A DNA stretch of 64,000 bases from assembly GCF_018882055.1 (NCBI RefSeq), contig NZ_JACVPF010000002.1, positions 620,001-684,000 of the forward strand, given 5' to 3'. This document shows positions 47,579 through 55,698 of this stretch, piece after piece. Under the pieces are notes generated by a model. The model was not told the origin of the DNA. It did not search any database and saw nothing but the letters and a program-made list of their open reading frames with translations. The position numbers were made by a program, and so were the translations under genes. The DNA comes from Polynucleobacter sp. es-MAR-4. GTDB lineage: Bacteria; Pseudomonadota; Gammaproteobacteria; Burkholderiales; Burkholderiaceae. The first letter of the stretch is position 1, and every line of letters starts with the position of its first letter.

Positions 47579-48814
47579 ATGACCTTACCCCAACACCATG
47601 ACATCGTGGTGATTGGGGCAGGCATTGCAGGCTCCAGCATTGCCAGTGAGTTGCTCGAGCGCGGACAAACAGTTTGCATTGTTGACTCTGCGCCCCACCC
47701 TGCATCAGCATGCTCTAGTCATGCCTACGCTATTGCTCATCCGCATGTTGGCCGTGGCGCTCCTCGTTTATTGCGCTTAACCCGAATTGCTTTTCTGATA
47801 GCTGAGGCTCGCTGGGGCAAGGTTTGGAATCAGCACGGCATCTTTCAGCCAAACAAAAAAGACAAAGTTTTTAATCGCGATGATGTTGCAAGCTATCTGA
47901 GGGCACTCGATCTCGATGAGGGCATGGCACAAGCGCTTGATGCCGAAGATGCAATGCGAGCTTGCGGCATTGATCAAGATGGCATTTGGCTTCCACGGGG
48001 AGCATCATTAAATTTGTTTGAAGCAACGCAAGATGCATTGGCTTTCCACCCAAAACTGACTTGCTGCTGGAGCACTCCCGTAGCTCGATTAGAAAAAGTC
48101 GATGCAGGTTGGCAATTAATTGACCCTCACGATAGACCCATCATGACTGCTGGCAAAGTCATTATTGCGGCAGCGCTCCAAACTAAAAATTTAGCAGCAA
48201 GTATTGACGTACGGCTTCCCTTGAGACCGGTACGCGGACAGCTGAGCATTTTTTCCGTTGATGAGCAGAGTTCGTGGGTAGCAAAACTACCTTGCACCGC
48301 TATATCAGGCGATGGCTATTGTTTGCCGGCCAAGAAATTACCCGATGGACGTTACCAGTGGATAGTGGGCTCTAGTTTTGATGAAGGAGAGTCTGATCTT
48401 CAGGATTGGGATGCAAGCGATGACTTTAATCGTGAACAGGCTAGAGGCCTGCTGAATTACGAACATGGCGACCTTGGCCAACTTCAAAAGTCAGGAAGCT
48501 TTGTAGGTGTACGTTGCGTTGCTGGCGATCGTTTGCCGATTATTGGCGCGCTGACTCAACGCCCAGGGATATTTTTGGCAACAGCCCTGGGGTCGAGAGG
48601 CGCACTCTGGTCAGCTTTAGCTGCCAAACTTATTGCTGCTCAAGTGCTTGAAGATGATTTTGCTTTGCTGGCTCGCTTAGGTTTTGCTGCAGACTTAGTA
48701 GCTGCACTTGCGCCTGCACGCTTCTTTGCTGGTGCTTTAGTTGCAGCACCTGCTTTAGGCGCTTTTGCTTCAAATTCAAACCCAATTTTGCCGTCCGCAC
48801 CTAAAGCAAGATAG
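47579..48814 (+). CDS. FAD-dependent oxidoreductase, MnmC oxidase-domain type
   Basis: A 411-residue DAO-family flavoprotein. The FAD site is VIGAGIAGSSIASELLERG near residues 11-29. The HAYAIAHPHVG segment, PVRGQLSIF near 215-223, and GVRCVAGDRLPIIGAL near 305-320 resemble the C-terminal oxidase half of MnmC, which removes a carboxymethyl group from cmnm5s2U34 in tRNA. The methyltransferase half is absent. The last 57 codons overlap the converging topB; the residues ADLVAALAPARFF there still look like the family's end. mnmE and mnmG in the window fit this role. Confidence 0.72.
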   Translation: MTLPQHHDIVVIGAGIAGSSIASELLERGQTVCIVDSAPHPASACSSHAYAIAHPHVGRGAPRLLRLTRIAFLIAEARWGKVWNQHGIFQPNKKDKVFNRDDVASYLRALDLDEGMAQALDAEDAMRACGIDQDGIWLPRGASLNLFEATQDALAFHPKLTCCWSTPVARLEKVDAGWQLIDPHDRPIMTAGKVIIAAALQTKNLAASIDVRLPLRPVRGQLSIFSVDEQSSWVAKLPCTAISGDGYCLPAKKLPDGRYQWIVGSSFDEGESDLQDWDASDDFNREQARGLLNYEHGDLGQLQKSGSFVGVRCVAGDRLPIIGALTQRPGIFLATALGSRGALWSALAAKLIAAQVLEDDFALLARLGFAADLVAALAPARFFAGALVAAPALGAFASNSNPILPSAPKAR

Positions 48815-51318
48815 GCCTTAAAGCCACGACCAGTACGGTTTGATTTGAAATTGGTCAGCAAATCTGTTTTGCCTTCGGCGAGCAATTTTTGAACTTGCTC
48901 AGCAGAAATTTCTTGTTGCAAAACTACTTTGCCCGTCTTGAAGTCGCATGATTTATTTGGGCCGGTATTGTTTTCACAAAGATAGCGCATGCCATCTTCA
49001 TATACAGCACCAGAACATTTTGGACAAACACCTAAAGCCTGGCGACCAGTAAAGTCAATTGCCTCAGATTCATCTTCTTGCGTATTGCCAAAATCAAATT
49101 CAAGCTTGAAGCCTGCATTTGGATAGTCAGTATCATCTTCAGGAATTTCGCTTAGCTTAATAATTGCCGCAAATGGACGCCCCATTTTGCTGCGGAAACC
49201 TTGCAATGGCCCAATGGTCTTCTCACGCAGTAATTCTTCTACTTCTGGATATTCAAATGCACGTCCGCCCGGAGTTTTGCTAATGGTAAAGCCGCATTTC
49301 TCACACGCAAATCGACGATAGTTTTCTTTAACTGCACCCTTACAGTGTGGGCACGGCGTAGACATCGTCGCATAGTCACCAGGAATAGTATCGCTGTCAT
49401 ACTCTTTGGCGCGCTTGACGATGCGTTGCGTCATCTGGGCAATTTCTTGCATGAAGGTATCGCGATTCATCTCGCCGCGCTCGATCAAGGAAAGCTTGTT
49501 TTCCCAGCTGCCCGTCAGATCGGGGCGCGTTAATTCTTCAACATCCAAGCCGCGCAAGAGCGTCATTAATTGGAACGCCTTAGCAGTGGGAATAAGCTCG
49601 CGGGCTTCGCGCACCATATATTTTTCTGCTAGCAGGCCCTCAATAATGGCCGCACGTGTTGCAGGTGTGCCCAGCCCCTTTTCGGCCATGGCTTCGCGCA
49701 TCTCGTCATCATCAACCCACTTGCCAGCGCTTTCCATTGCCGATAGCAAGGTTGCCTCGGTGTAGCGAGCTGGCGGTTTGGTTTTTAATGGAATTGCTGA
49801 GATAGATTCAGTCTGAACAGTTTCACCCTCTTGCACGGCCACCAACTCATCATCCGCTTGATTGGATCTGCCGTATACCGTTAGCCAACCTGGTGTGACC
49901 AGTACGCGACCTTCGGTTTTGAAGTGATGTCCAGATGCTTCGGTGATGCGAGTCGTGACGCGAAATTCAGCTGCGGGATAAAACACTGCCAAGAAGCGAC
50001 GCACAACCAAGTCATACAGCTTTTGCTCAGGTTCACTCAGACTCTTTGGAGACTCTAAGGTTGGAATGATTGCAAAGTGATCTGATATTTTTGAGTTATC
50101 GAAAATACGTTTGTTCGGTTTGATCCAGCCATATCCAGCTTTTGCCTTAGGATCTTTAGGATCGCCTTGCAAAATTTGTTTAGCGAAGGAGCGATATTCT
50201 TGTGAATGTTCAGCCAAGTTTTCCATGGTCTGCTTCACGGTATCCAGATAATCTTCGGGTAATGCTTTCGCATCAGTACGTGGATAGGTAAGCACTTTGT
50301 GACGCTCGTAAAGCGCTTGAGCCAAACCCAAAGTATTTTTTGCAGAGAAGCCAAAGCGTGCATTTGCCTCGCGCTGCAAGCTGGTTAAGTCAAATAGTTG
50401 TGGTGCAAGCTGGGTGGCCGGCTTCGCTTCTTCTGTGACGCTTGCTTTTTTATCGCGGCACGCGGCCACAATGCTTTGTGCAGCAGCTTCACTCCAGAGG
50501 CGATTCTCGCGGGCATCCGGAGCGGCTGCATCCTTCTTAAACTTAGGATCAAACCAGCGCCCTTCATACACACCAGCCGCTGCAATAAATTCTGCCTTTA
50601 CTTCCCAATAGTCTTTTGAAATAAATTTACGAATGAGTTCTTCACGCTCAACCACAATCGAGAGCGTTGGAGTTTGCACGCGGCCAACCGTAGTTAAAAA
50701 GAATCCACCACTTTTGCTATTGAATGCAGTCATTGCGCGGGTGCCGTTGATACCAACCAACCAATCCGCTTCAGAGCGGCAACGCGCTGCATCTGCTAGT
50801 GGCTGCATATCGCTATCGCTTCGCAGTGAAGCAAAGCCATCACGAATGGCTGCTGGTGTCATCGACTGCAGCCAAAGACGTTTAATGGCCTGTGGCGCTT
50901 TTGCATGCTGCGCAATTAAGCGAAAAATTAATTCACCCTCGCGCCCCGCGTCACATGCATTAATAAGTTCGTTAATGTCTTTACGCTTAATCAGTTTTTG
51001 CAATACCTTAAGTCGCGATTCAGTTTTAGCGATCGGTCGCAAATCAAAATAGGGCGGCACAACTGGAAGGTTTGCAAATGACCATTTGCCGCGCTTGACA
51101 TCAAATTCTTCGGGGGCGGCGATTTCTAATAAATGGCCAACTGCAGAAGAGATAACAAAGTCATCACTCTCGAAATAGTCTTCATATTTAGTGAAGCCAC
51201 CCAATGCCTTCGCAATGTCATTTGCAACCGAAGGTTTTTCCGCAATGATCAGCGCCTTGGGGTGATCCACGCTTGAAGTCTTTGAGCTGCTTTTTTTGGT
51301 AGTTGCTTTAGTTGCCAC
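48640..51318 (-). CDS. topB: DNA topoisomerase III
   Basis: An 892-residue type IA topoisomerase. The toprim domain begins ALIIAEKPSVANDIAKALGG near residue 22, with DAGREGE near 118-124. The active-site tyrosine is in LTYPRTDAKALPEDY near residues 342-356. Two C-terminal zinc-ribbon regions follow (CPHCKGAV...CEKCG and CPKCSGAV...CDFK), then a Lys/Ala/Ser-rich tail of about 45 residues. The tail lies antisense to the MnmC-like gene. It decatenates DNA and resolves recombination intermediates. Confidence 0.95.
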   Translation of the reverse strand: MATKATTKKSSSKTSSVDHPKALIIAEKPSVANDIAKALGGFTKYEDYFESDDFVISSAVGHLLEIAAPEEFDVKRGKWSFANLPVVPPYFDLRPIAKTESRLKVLQKLIKRKDINELINACDAGREGELIFRLIAQHAKAPQAIKRLWLQSMTPAAIRDGFASLRSDSDMQPLADAARCRSEADWLVGINGTRAMTAFNSKSGGFFLTTVGRVQTPTLSIVVEREELIRKFISKDYWEVKAEFIAAAGVYEGRWFDPKFKKDAAAPDARENRLWSEAAAQSIVAACRDKKASVTEEAKPATQLAPQLFDLTSLQREANARFGFSAKNTLGLAQALYERHKVLTYPRTDAKALPEDYLDTVKQTMENLAEHSQEYRSFAKQILQGDPKDPKAKAGYGWIKPNKRIFDNSKISDHFAIIPTLESPKSLSEPEQKLYDLVVRRFLAVFYPAAEFRVTTRITEASGHHFKTEGRVLVTPGWLTVYGRSNQADDELVAVQEGETVQTESISAIPLKTKPPARYTEATLLSAMESAGKWVDDDEMREAMAEKGLGTPATRAAIIEGLLAEKYMVREARELIPTAKAFQLMTLLRGLDVEELTRPDLTGSWENKLSLIERGEMNRDTFMQEIAQMTQRIVKRAKEYDSDTIPGDYATMSTPCPHCKGAVKENYRRFACEKCGFTISKTPGGRAFEYPEVEELLREKTIGPLQGFRSKMGRPFAAIIKLSEIPEDDTDYPNAGFKLEFDFGNTQEDESEAIDFTGRQALGVCPKCSGAVYEDGMRYLCENNTGPNKSCDFKTGKVVLQQEISAEQVQKLLAEGKTDLLTNFKSNRTGRGFKAYLALGADGKIGFEFEAKAPKAGAATKAPAKKRAGASAATKSAAKPKRASKAKSSSST

Positions 51319-51516
51319 GCGTTTTGCCTAAATTTGAGCTTGAAATGATGTTTTTAATGGGTGAAAACGGGTGACCAATTTAAACCAGATCCTGAGCAAA
51401 CCCGTCATATCCCTCTTTTTTATTATTAACCGATAAATTAACAAAAGTCCAAAAGCCTCGTTTTTGGGCCCCTATTTAGAGGCTATTTAAGGGGTTTATT
51501 TGGGAAAAACAGCCAT
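51319..51516. other. Spacer between dprA end and topB start
   Basis: A 198-base A/T-rich spacer with stop codons in all frames I checked on the minus strand. It shows no remnant of a DprA C-terminal domain and no clear terminator. The topB promoter should lie here. Confidence 0.4.
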
Positions 51517-52215
51517 TTAATAGGCTTTAAATGATGTTTTTTGGTATTTTGGCAACTCCTCAAGAATGTCTTTTGTGCATTGAACCAGCTTGGCCCCTTG
51601 TTGAAGTAGCTGGTGGCACCCTCTCGAGAGAGGGTGGTCTATGGACCCGGGAATTGCGAAAATCTCACGACCAAGCTCGCAGCCCAGCCTAGCTGTAATT
51701 AGCGAACCAGAGCGTTCTGCAGCCTCAATTACCAGGATTCCCAGGGCAAGGGCTGCAATGATGCGGTTCCGGCGGGGGAAATGCCAGGCTTTTGGGCCCA
51801 ATCCCGGCGCCAATTCAGATACCAGCAAGCCGCTACCCACAATGGCCCGGGCCAAGCCCAGATGCTCCTTTGGGTACACGAGGTCTAGCCCAGTCCCGCA
51901 TACCGCTATGGTTGCTTGATCCTGGTTTGGCCCTAGCGCACCCCTGTGGGCGGCGCCATCAATGCCTTTAGCCAGTCCGGAAACAATCAGATAGCCCTCT
52001 GCAGATAGTGCTTGCGCAAAATAGTGGGCAGTTCTGATTCCTTCTGGGGTAGCGGCACGCGATCCCACAATAGCAATCATGGGCAAATTTAGTAAGCGAA
52101 TGTCTCCATATATATAGAGTGAGTTGGGTGGATCAGATAAATCCAGTAGGCGAACTGGGTAGTTCGGCTCATTCCGATGAATTTGGCGGATGTGCGGGTT
52201 TTTGCTGGTGTGCAT
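51517..52215 (-). CDS. dprA: Minimal DNA processing protein DprA
   Basis: A 232-residue DprA consisting of the extended Rossmann fold only. Motifs are IAIVGSRAATPEG near residues 47-59, SGLAKGIDGAAHRGAL near 79-94 and FPRRNRIIAALALGILVIEAAERSGSLITA. The usual N-terminal SAM-like domain and C-terminal winged-helix (DML1) domain are absent; most family members have 350-400 residues. DprA loads RecA on incoming single-stranded DNA in natural transformation. The core residues look intact, so it may work in reduced form. It is divergent from def. Confidence 0.88.
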   Translation of the reverse strand: MHTSKNPHIRQIHRNEPNYPVRLLDLSDPPNSLYIYGDIRLLNLPMIAIVGSRAATPEGIRTAHYFAQALSAEGYLIVSGLAKGIDGAAHRGALGPNQDQATIAVCGTGLDLVYPKEHLGLARAIVGSGLLVSELAPGLGPKAWHFPRRNRIIAALALGILVIEAAERSGSLITARLGCELGREIFAIPGSIDHPLSRGCHQLLQQGAKLVQCTKDILEELPKYQKTSFKAY

Positions 52216-52286
52216 AAAGCAATTTTCAGCATGGGGCTAGAGATAACTATCAAGACAGTCTGATTACTCTGTTGGATAATTCCCAT

Positions 52287-52802
52287 ATGGCTTTATTAAC
52301 TGTCCTTTGCTATCCAGATCCACGCCTACATAAGGTTGCTAAACCTGTGGCGCAGGTGGACGCGCGTATCAAAAAAATTGTGGCTGATATGGCCGAGACA
52401 ATGTATGAAGCCCCCGGGGTTGGTTTGGCTGCAACTCAGGTTGATATTCATGAGCGAATTGTGGTGATTGATGTTTCAGACAATCAAGACGAGCTCATGG
52501 TGTTCATCAACCCAGAGTTAGTTTGGGCGAGCCCAGAAAAAAAATCATGGCGCGAGGGCTGCCTCTCAGTGCCAGAGTATTACGATGAGGTTGATCGTCC
52601 AGCAATTGTTCGAGTAAAGGCGCTTGATATCAACGGCAAAGAATTTGAAGTAGAGGCAGATGGCCTGCTATCGGTCTGCTTGCAACATGAGATGGATCAC
52701 TTACAGGGCAAAGTGTTTGTCGAGTATCTATCGATGTTGAAGCGCAATCGCATTTCTCTCAAAATGAAAAAGCGCGCAAAAGAATTAGTAGGCGAGCGCT
52801 AA
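52287..52802 (+). CDS. def: Peptide deformylase
   Basis: A 171-residue enzyme with all three motifs: [10 protein letters not shown] near residues 45-54, EGCLSVP near 91-97 and QHEMDHL near 133-139, whose Cys and two His hold the metal. It removes the formyl group from new proteins. The ATG at 52287 begins [14 protein letters not shown]; a TTG at 52272 is in frame but less likely. It leads the def-fmt-rsmB run. Confidence 0.96.
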   Translation: MALLTVLCYPDPRLHKVAKPVAQVDARIKKIVADMAETMYEAPGVGLAATQVDIHERIVVIDVSDNQDELMVFINPELVWASPEKKSWREGCLSVPEYYDEVDRPAIVRVKALDINGKEFEVEADGLLSVCLQHEMDHLQGKVFVEYLSMLKRNRISLKMKKRAKELVGER

Positions 52803-52809
52803 GCGCCCA

Positions 52810-53805
52810 ATGAAAATTGTTTTTGCTGGCACCCCGGAGTTTGCTGCACAAGCAATGTGTGCAATAGAGGGGGCTGGCCATCAAATTGTTTTAGCGCTTA
52901 CTCAGCCAGATCGTCGTGCAGGAAGAGGCATGCATTTGCAGGCGAGCCCTGTAAAACTATTTGCGCAAGAAAAAAATATTCCTGTAATGCAACCTGAAAC
53001 ACTGAAGCGGGAACATGCAGATCCACAAAAGAAGATCGCCGCTCAACAGACATATCAATATTTATCAGATATTAATTTTGATGCGATGGTGGTTGTTGCT
53101 TACGGATTAATTCTTCCCCAAGAAATTCTTGATCTTGCCTCTCGCAATGGTAGATATGGCTGCTTTAATATTCATGCATCTTTGCTGCCGCGATGGCGCG
53201 GTGCGGCGCCGATACAGCGCGCCATCGAGAGTGGCGATGCCATCACAGGCGTAAGCATCATGCAGATGGATGCAGGTTTAGATACCGGCGATACCGTTTT
53301 GGTCGGGGATCTAGAAATTACATCACATGAAACCAGCGCTTCACTCCATGATCGTTTAGCGGCACTTGGCGCTGACCTTATGGTCAAGACCCTCAATGAC
53401 TTGGACAAAGGTCTTGCCGTTGCAAGAACTGTACAACCTAGTACGGGCGTCACCTATGCAGAAAAAATATTAAAGAGCGAAGCAGAAATTAACTGGCAGC
53501 TAAGTGCCGTTGAGATCGATCATCGTATTCGCGCTTTCAATCCATTCCCTGGATCCACGAGCTGCTTGCATGGCGAGCAACTCAAGTTTTGGAATTCTTG
53601 CTTGCCCGCTCATGTCTACGCACATCAAGATGCCATCCCTGGACAAGTTTTAGGATTTGATGGAGATGGAGCTTACGTGCAGTGTGGTGAGGGCGTGATT
53701 GAAATATTGGAAATGCAAAAGCCTGGTGGAAAAAAGACAAGCGCAAGTGCCTGCCTTCAAGCCTATCGCACACAAGAAAAAATAATGCAGTTCAAGAAAG
53801 ATTAA
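52810..53805 (+). CDS. fmt: Methionyl-tRNA formyltransferase
   Basis: A 331-residue enzyme with FAGTPEFAAQAM at residues 4-15 and the formyl-THF site NIHASLLPRWRGAAPIQRAI near 117-136. The C-terminal OB-like tRNA-binding domain begins near residue 220. It formylates initiator Met-tRNA, complementing def 7 bases upstream. Confidence 0.96.
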   Translation: MKIVFAGTPEFAAQAMCAIEGAGHQIVLALTQPDRRAGRGMHLQASPVKLFAQEKNIPVMQPETLKREHADPQKKIAAQQTYQYLSDINFDAMVVVAYGLILPQEILDLASRNGRYGCFNIHASLLPRWRGAAPIQRAIESGDAITGVSIMQMDAGLDTGDTVLVGDLEITSHETSASLHDRLAALGADLMVKTLNDLDKGLAVARTVQPSTGVTYAEKILKSEAEINWQLSAVEIDHRIRAFNPFPGSTSCLHGEQLKFWNSCLPAHVYAHQDAIPGQVLGFDGDGAYVQCGEGVIEILEMQKPGGKKTSASACLQAYRTQEKIMQFKKD

Positions 53806-53806
53806 G

Positions 53807-55120
53807 TTGACCGACCAAAAAACACTTCGCAGTCTTCCGCTATCAGAGGCGATCACTATTTCTGCGCAAGCAATTGGAGAGGTAATGGTGGGGCGCTCGC
53901 TCACAGAAGTGTTGGATCAGCTGGATGCGCATGAGCGACCTATTGTGCAAAGCCTCACATTTGATGCCCTGCGTAAGTGGGTGCGATCACATGACTTTAT
54001 TAAGCAATTTATTCCTAAGGCGCCACCGCCGGAAGTGGAGTATTTGCTAAGCGTAGCGATTGCCTTGTTTTTGCAGAGTGGGGCTGAGGGAAAGGGTTAT
54101 GCAGCTCATACGATCGTTGATCAGGCAGTAAAGGCTTGTAGTGAGTATGAGCCTACGATGTATGCCAAAGGCCTAGTGAATGCTGTACTCCGCAAGGTCA
54201 GTCTTGCAGTTCAGGCTGAGAGTGAGAAGCCTTATCCGCCAGATCCTACTCCAATGTTCTTCCCGCCCTGGTGGCGCGCCAGCCTGAAGCGAAACTATTC
54301 AAAGTCATGGCAGGCTATGTTGATTCAGCAAGCCCAACGTGCACCCTTGATTTTGCGAGTGAATGTTAAACAACATACGCGCAAGGAATATCAAGAGTTA
54401 TTGCAGCAGGCTGGCATAGCTGCTGAGCCCATTGAGAGTGTTGCGGGGGTTACGCTGGATTCCGCCTTACTCCTGCGAGAACCGGTGCCCGTATCCGATT
54501 TGCCAGGCTTTTATAGTGGCGCTGTTTCTGTTCAAGACGCCGGCGCTCAAATCGCAGCCGTACTGCTCAACCCAAAACCGGGTGAGCGCATATTGGACGC
54601 TTGCGCTGCACCTGGTGGAAAAACTGCCCATTTATTAGAGTTGGCGCAATGCGAGATGACTGCCTTGGAGTTAGATGGCCAGCGTCTTGGGAAAATTGGT
54701 GGCAACCTAGACCGCTTGCGATTGCAGTCTGATGACGTACAAGTACTACGCGGCGACGCTTCAAAGTCCGCCTGGTGGGATGGCAAGCCATTCGACAAAA
54801 TCCTGCTGGATGCGCCTTGCTCAGCATCGGGCATTGTTGCAAGACATCCAGATATTCCTTTCTTGCGACGTGAGTCAGACATTAAGGCTTTGCAGCTGAG
54901 ACAACGAGCCATTTTGGAGCAGGCCTGGAAGATGCTCAAGATAGGCGGCACGCTCTTGTATGTGACTTGCTCAGTGTTTCCCGAGGAGGGTGAGGAGCAG
55001 GCCAATTGGTTTGCGGCGGAACATGCCGATGCGTTACGATTGAGCGCCCCCGGACAAATTTTGCCCGCCGAGCTAAATGATGGTTTCTACTACGCTTTGT
55101 TTAAGAAAAATGGTCCATGA
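53807..55120 (+). CDS. rsmB: 16S rRNA (cytosine-967 C5)-methyltransferase
   Basis: A 437-residue RsmB (Sun/Fmu). An N-terminal NusB-like domain spans about residues 10-150. SAM motifs are LDACAAPGGKTAHLLEL near 263-279 and the two catalytic cysteines lie in DAPCSASG and TCSVFPEEGEEQ. It starts at TTG, 1 base after the fmt stop; no ATG lies before the conserved region. Its end overlaps the DUF4390 gene by 4 bases. Confidence 0.94.
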   Translation: MTDQKTLRSLPLSEAITISAQAIGEVMVGRSLTEVLDQLDAHERPIVQSLTFDALRKWVRSHDFIKQFIPKAPPPEVEYLLSVAIALFLQSGAEGKGYAAHTIVDQAVKACSEYEPTMYAKGLVNAVLRKVSLAVQAESEKPYPPDPTPMFFPPWWRASLKRNYSKSWQAMLIQQAQRAPLILRVNVKQHTRKEYQELLQQAGIAAEPIESVAGVTLDSALLLREPVPVSDLPGFYSGAVSVQDAGAQIAAVLLNPKPGERILDACAAPGGKTAHLLELAQCEMTALELDGQRLGKIGGNLDRLRLQSDDVQVLRGDASKSAWWDGKPFDKILLDAPCSASGIVARHPDIPFLRRESDIKALQLRQRAILEQAWKMLKIGGTLLYVTCSVFPEEGEEQANWFAAEHADALRLSAPGQILPAELNDGFYYALFKKNGP

Positions 55121-55698
55121 CCCAAGGCATTAAACAATTCATTCTTTGTGTATTGATGGCGCTGAGTCTATTTTCAGCAGCGGCTAGCGCAGAGGGTATC
55201 AAGCTTAAATCTGCCGATCTTGAGCGGGTGGATGGTGACTGGCTATTAAATGCCACCTTTCAGATTGAATTAACTCCTGGCCTAGAAGATGCGGTTCAAA
55301 AAGGTGTTGTCTTATATTTTCAAACTGAGTTCGATTTAACGAGATCACGTTGGTACTGGTTTGATGAAAAACCAGCTCTTGCACAACGATTAACGCGCTT
55401 GTCCTACCAGCCAATGACACAACAATATCGGATTGCCTCTGAGGGCATTACCTTTTCTGCCAGGACTATGTTTGAAGCGCTACAAGCTGTTGGTAGCATT
55501 GGCGGTTGGCGAGTAATCGATAACAACCAAATTGATTCAAGCAAATCTTACACCGCGGCATTAAGGATGACTTTGGATTTAAGCAAGCTGCCAAAGCCGT
55601 TCCAAGTGAATGCGCTAAACAATCGTGACTGGAATGTCACCAGCGACTGGCTACGCTTTCCATTTTTGCCAAATGGCCCTAACGTTATTAAGCGATGA
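55117..55698 (+). CDS. DUF4390 exported protein
   Basis: A 193-residue protein with a signal peptide (hydrophobic core about residues 7-22, cleavage after ASA) and a predicted beta-rich body. Its place between rsmB and a NtrY-like kinase matches the DUF4390 family of betaproteobacteria, of unknown role. It overlaps rsmB (ATGA) and the kinase gene (ATGA), so translation is coupled. It may act with the kinase at the periplasmic face; that is inferred only from the gene order. Confidence 0.8.
   Translation: MTQGIKQFILCVLMALSLFSAAASAEGIKLKSADLERVDGDWLLNATFQIELTPGLEDAVQKGVVLYFQTEFDLTRSRWYWFDEKPALAQRLTRLSYQPMTQQYRIASEGITFSARTMFEALQAVGSIGGWRVIDNNQIDSSKSYTAALRMTLDLSKLPKPFQVNALNNRDWNVTSDWLRFPFLPNGPNVIKR

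Noticed and set aside
51332..51543. A short direct repeat AAATGATGTTTTT at 51343 and 51529 around the topB-dprA spacer
   Set aside because: Only about 13 A/T-rich bases match, so chance is likely, and the spacer holds no mobile gene.
54547..55005. A 152-codon minus-strand frame within rsmB
   Set aside because: Fully inside rsmB and has no protein features; rsmB has all catalytic motifs.
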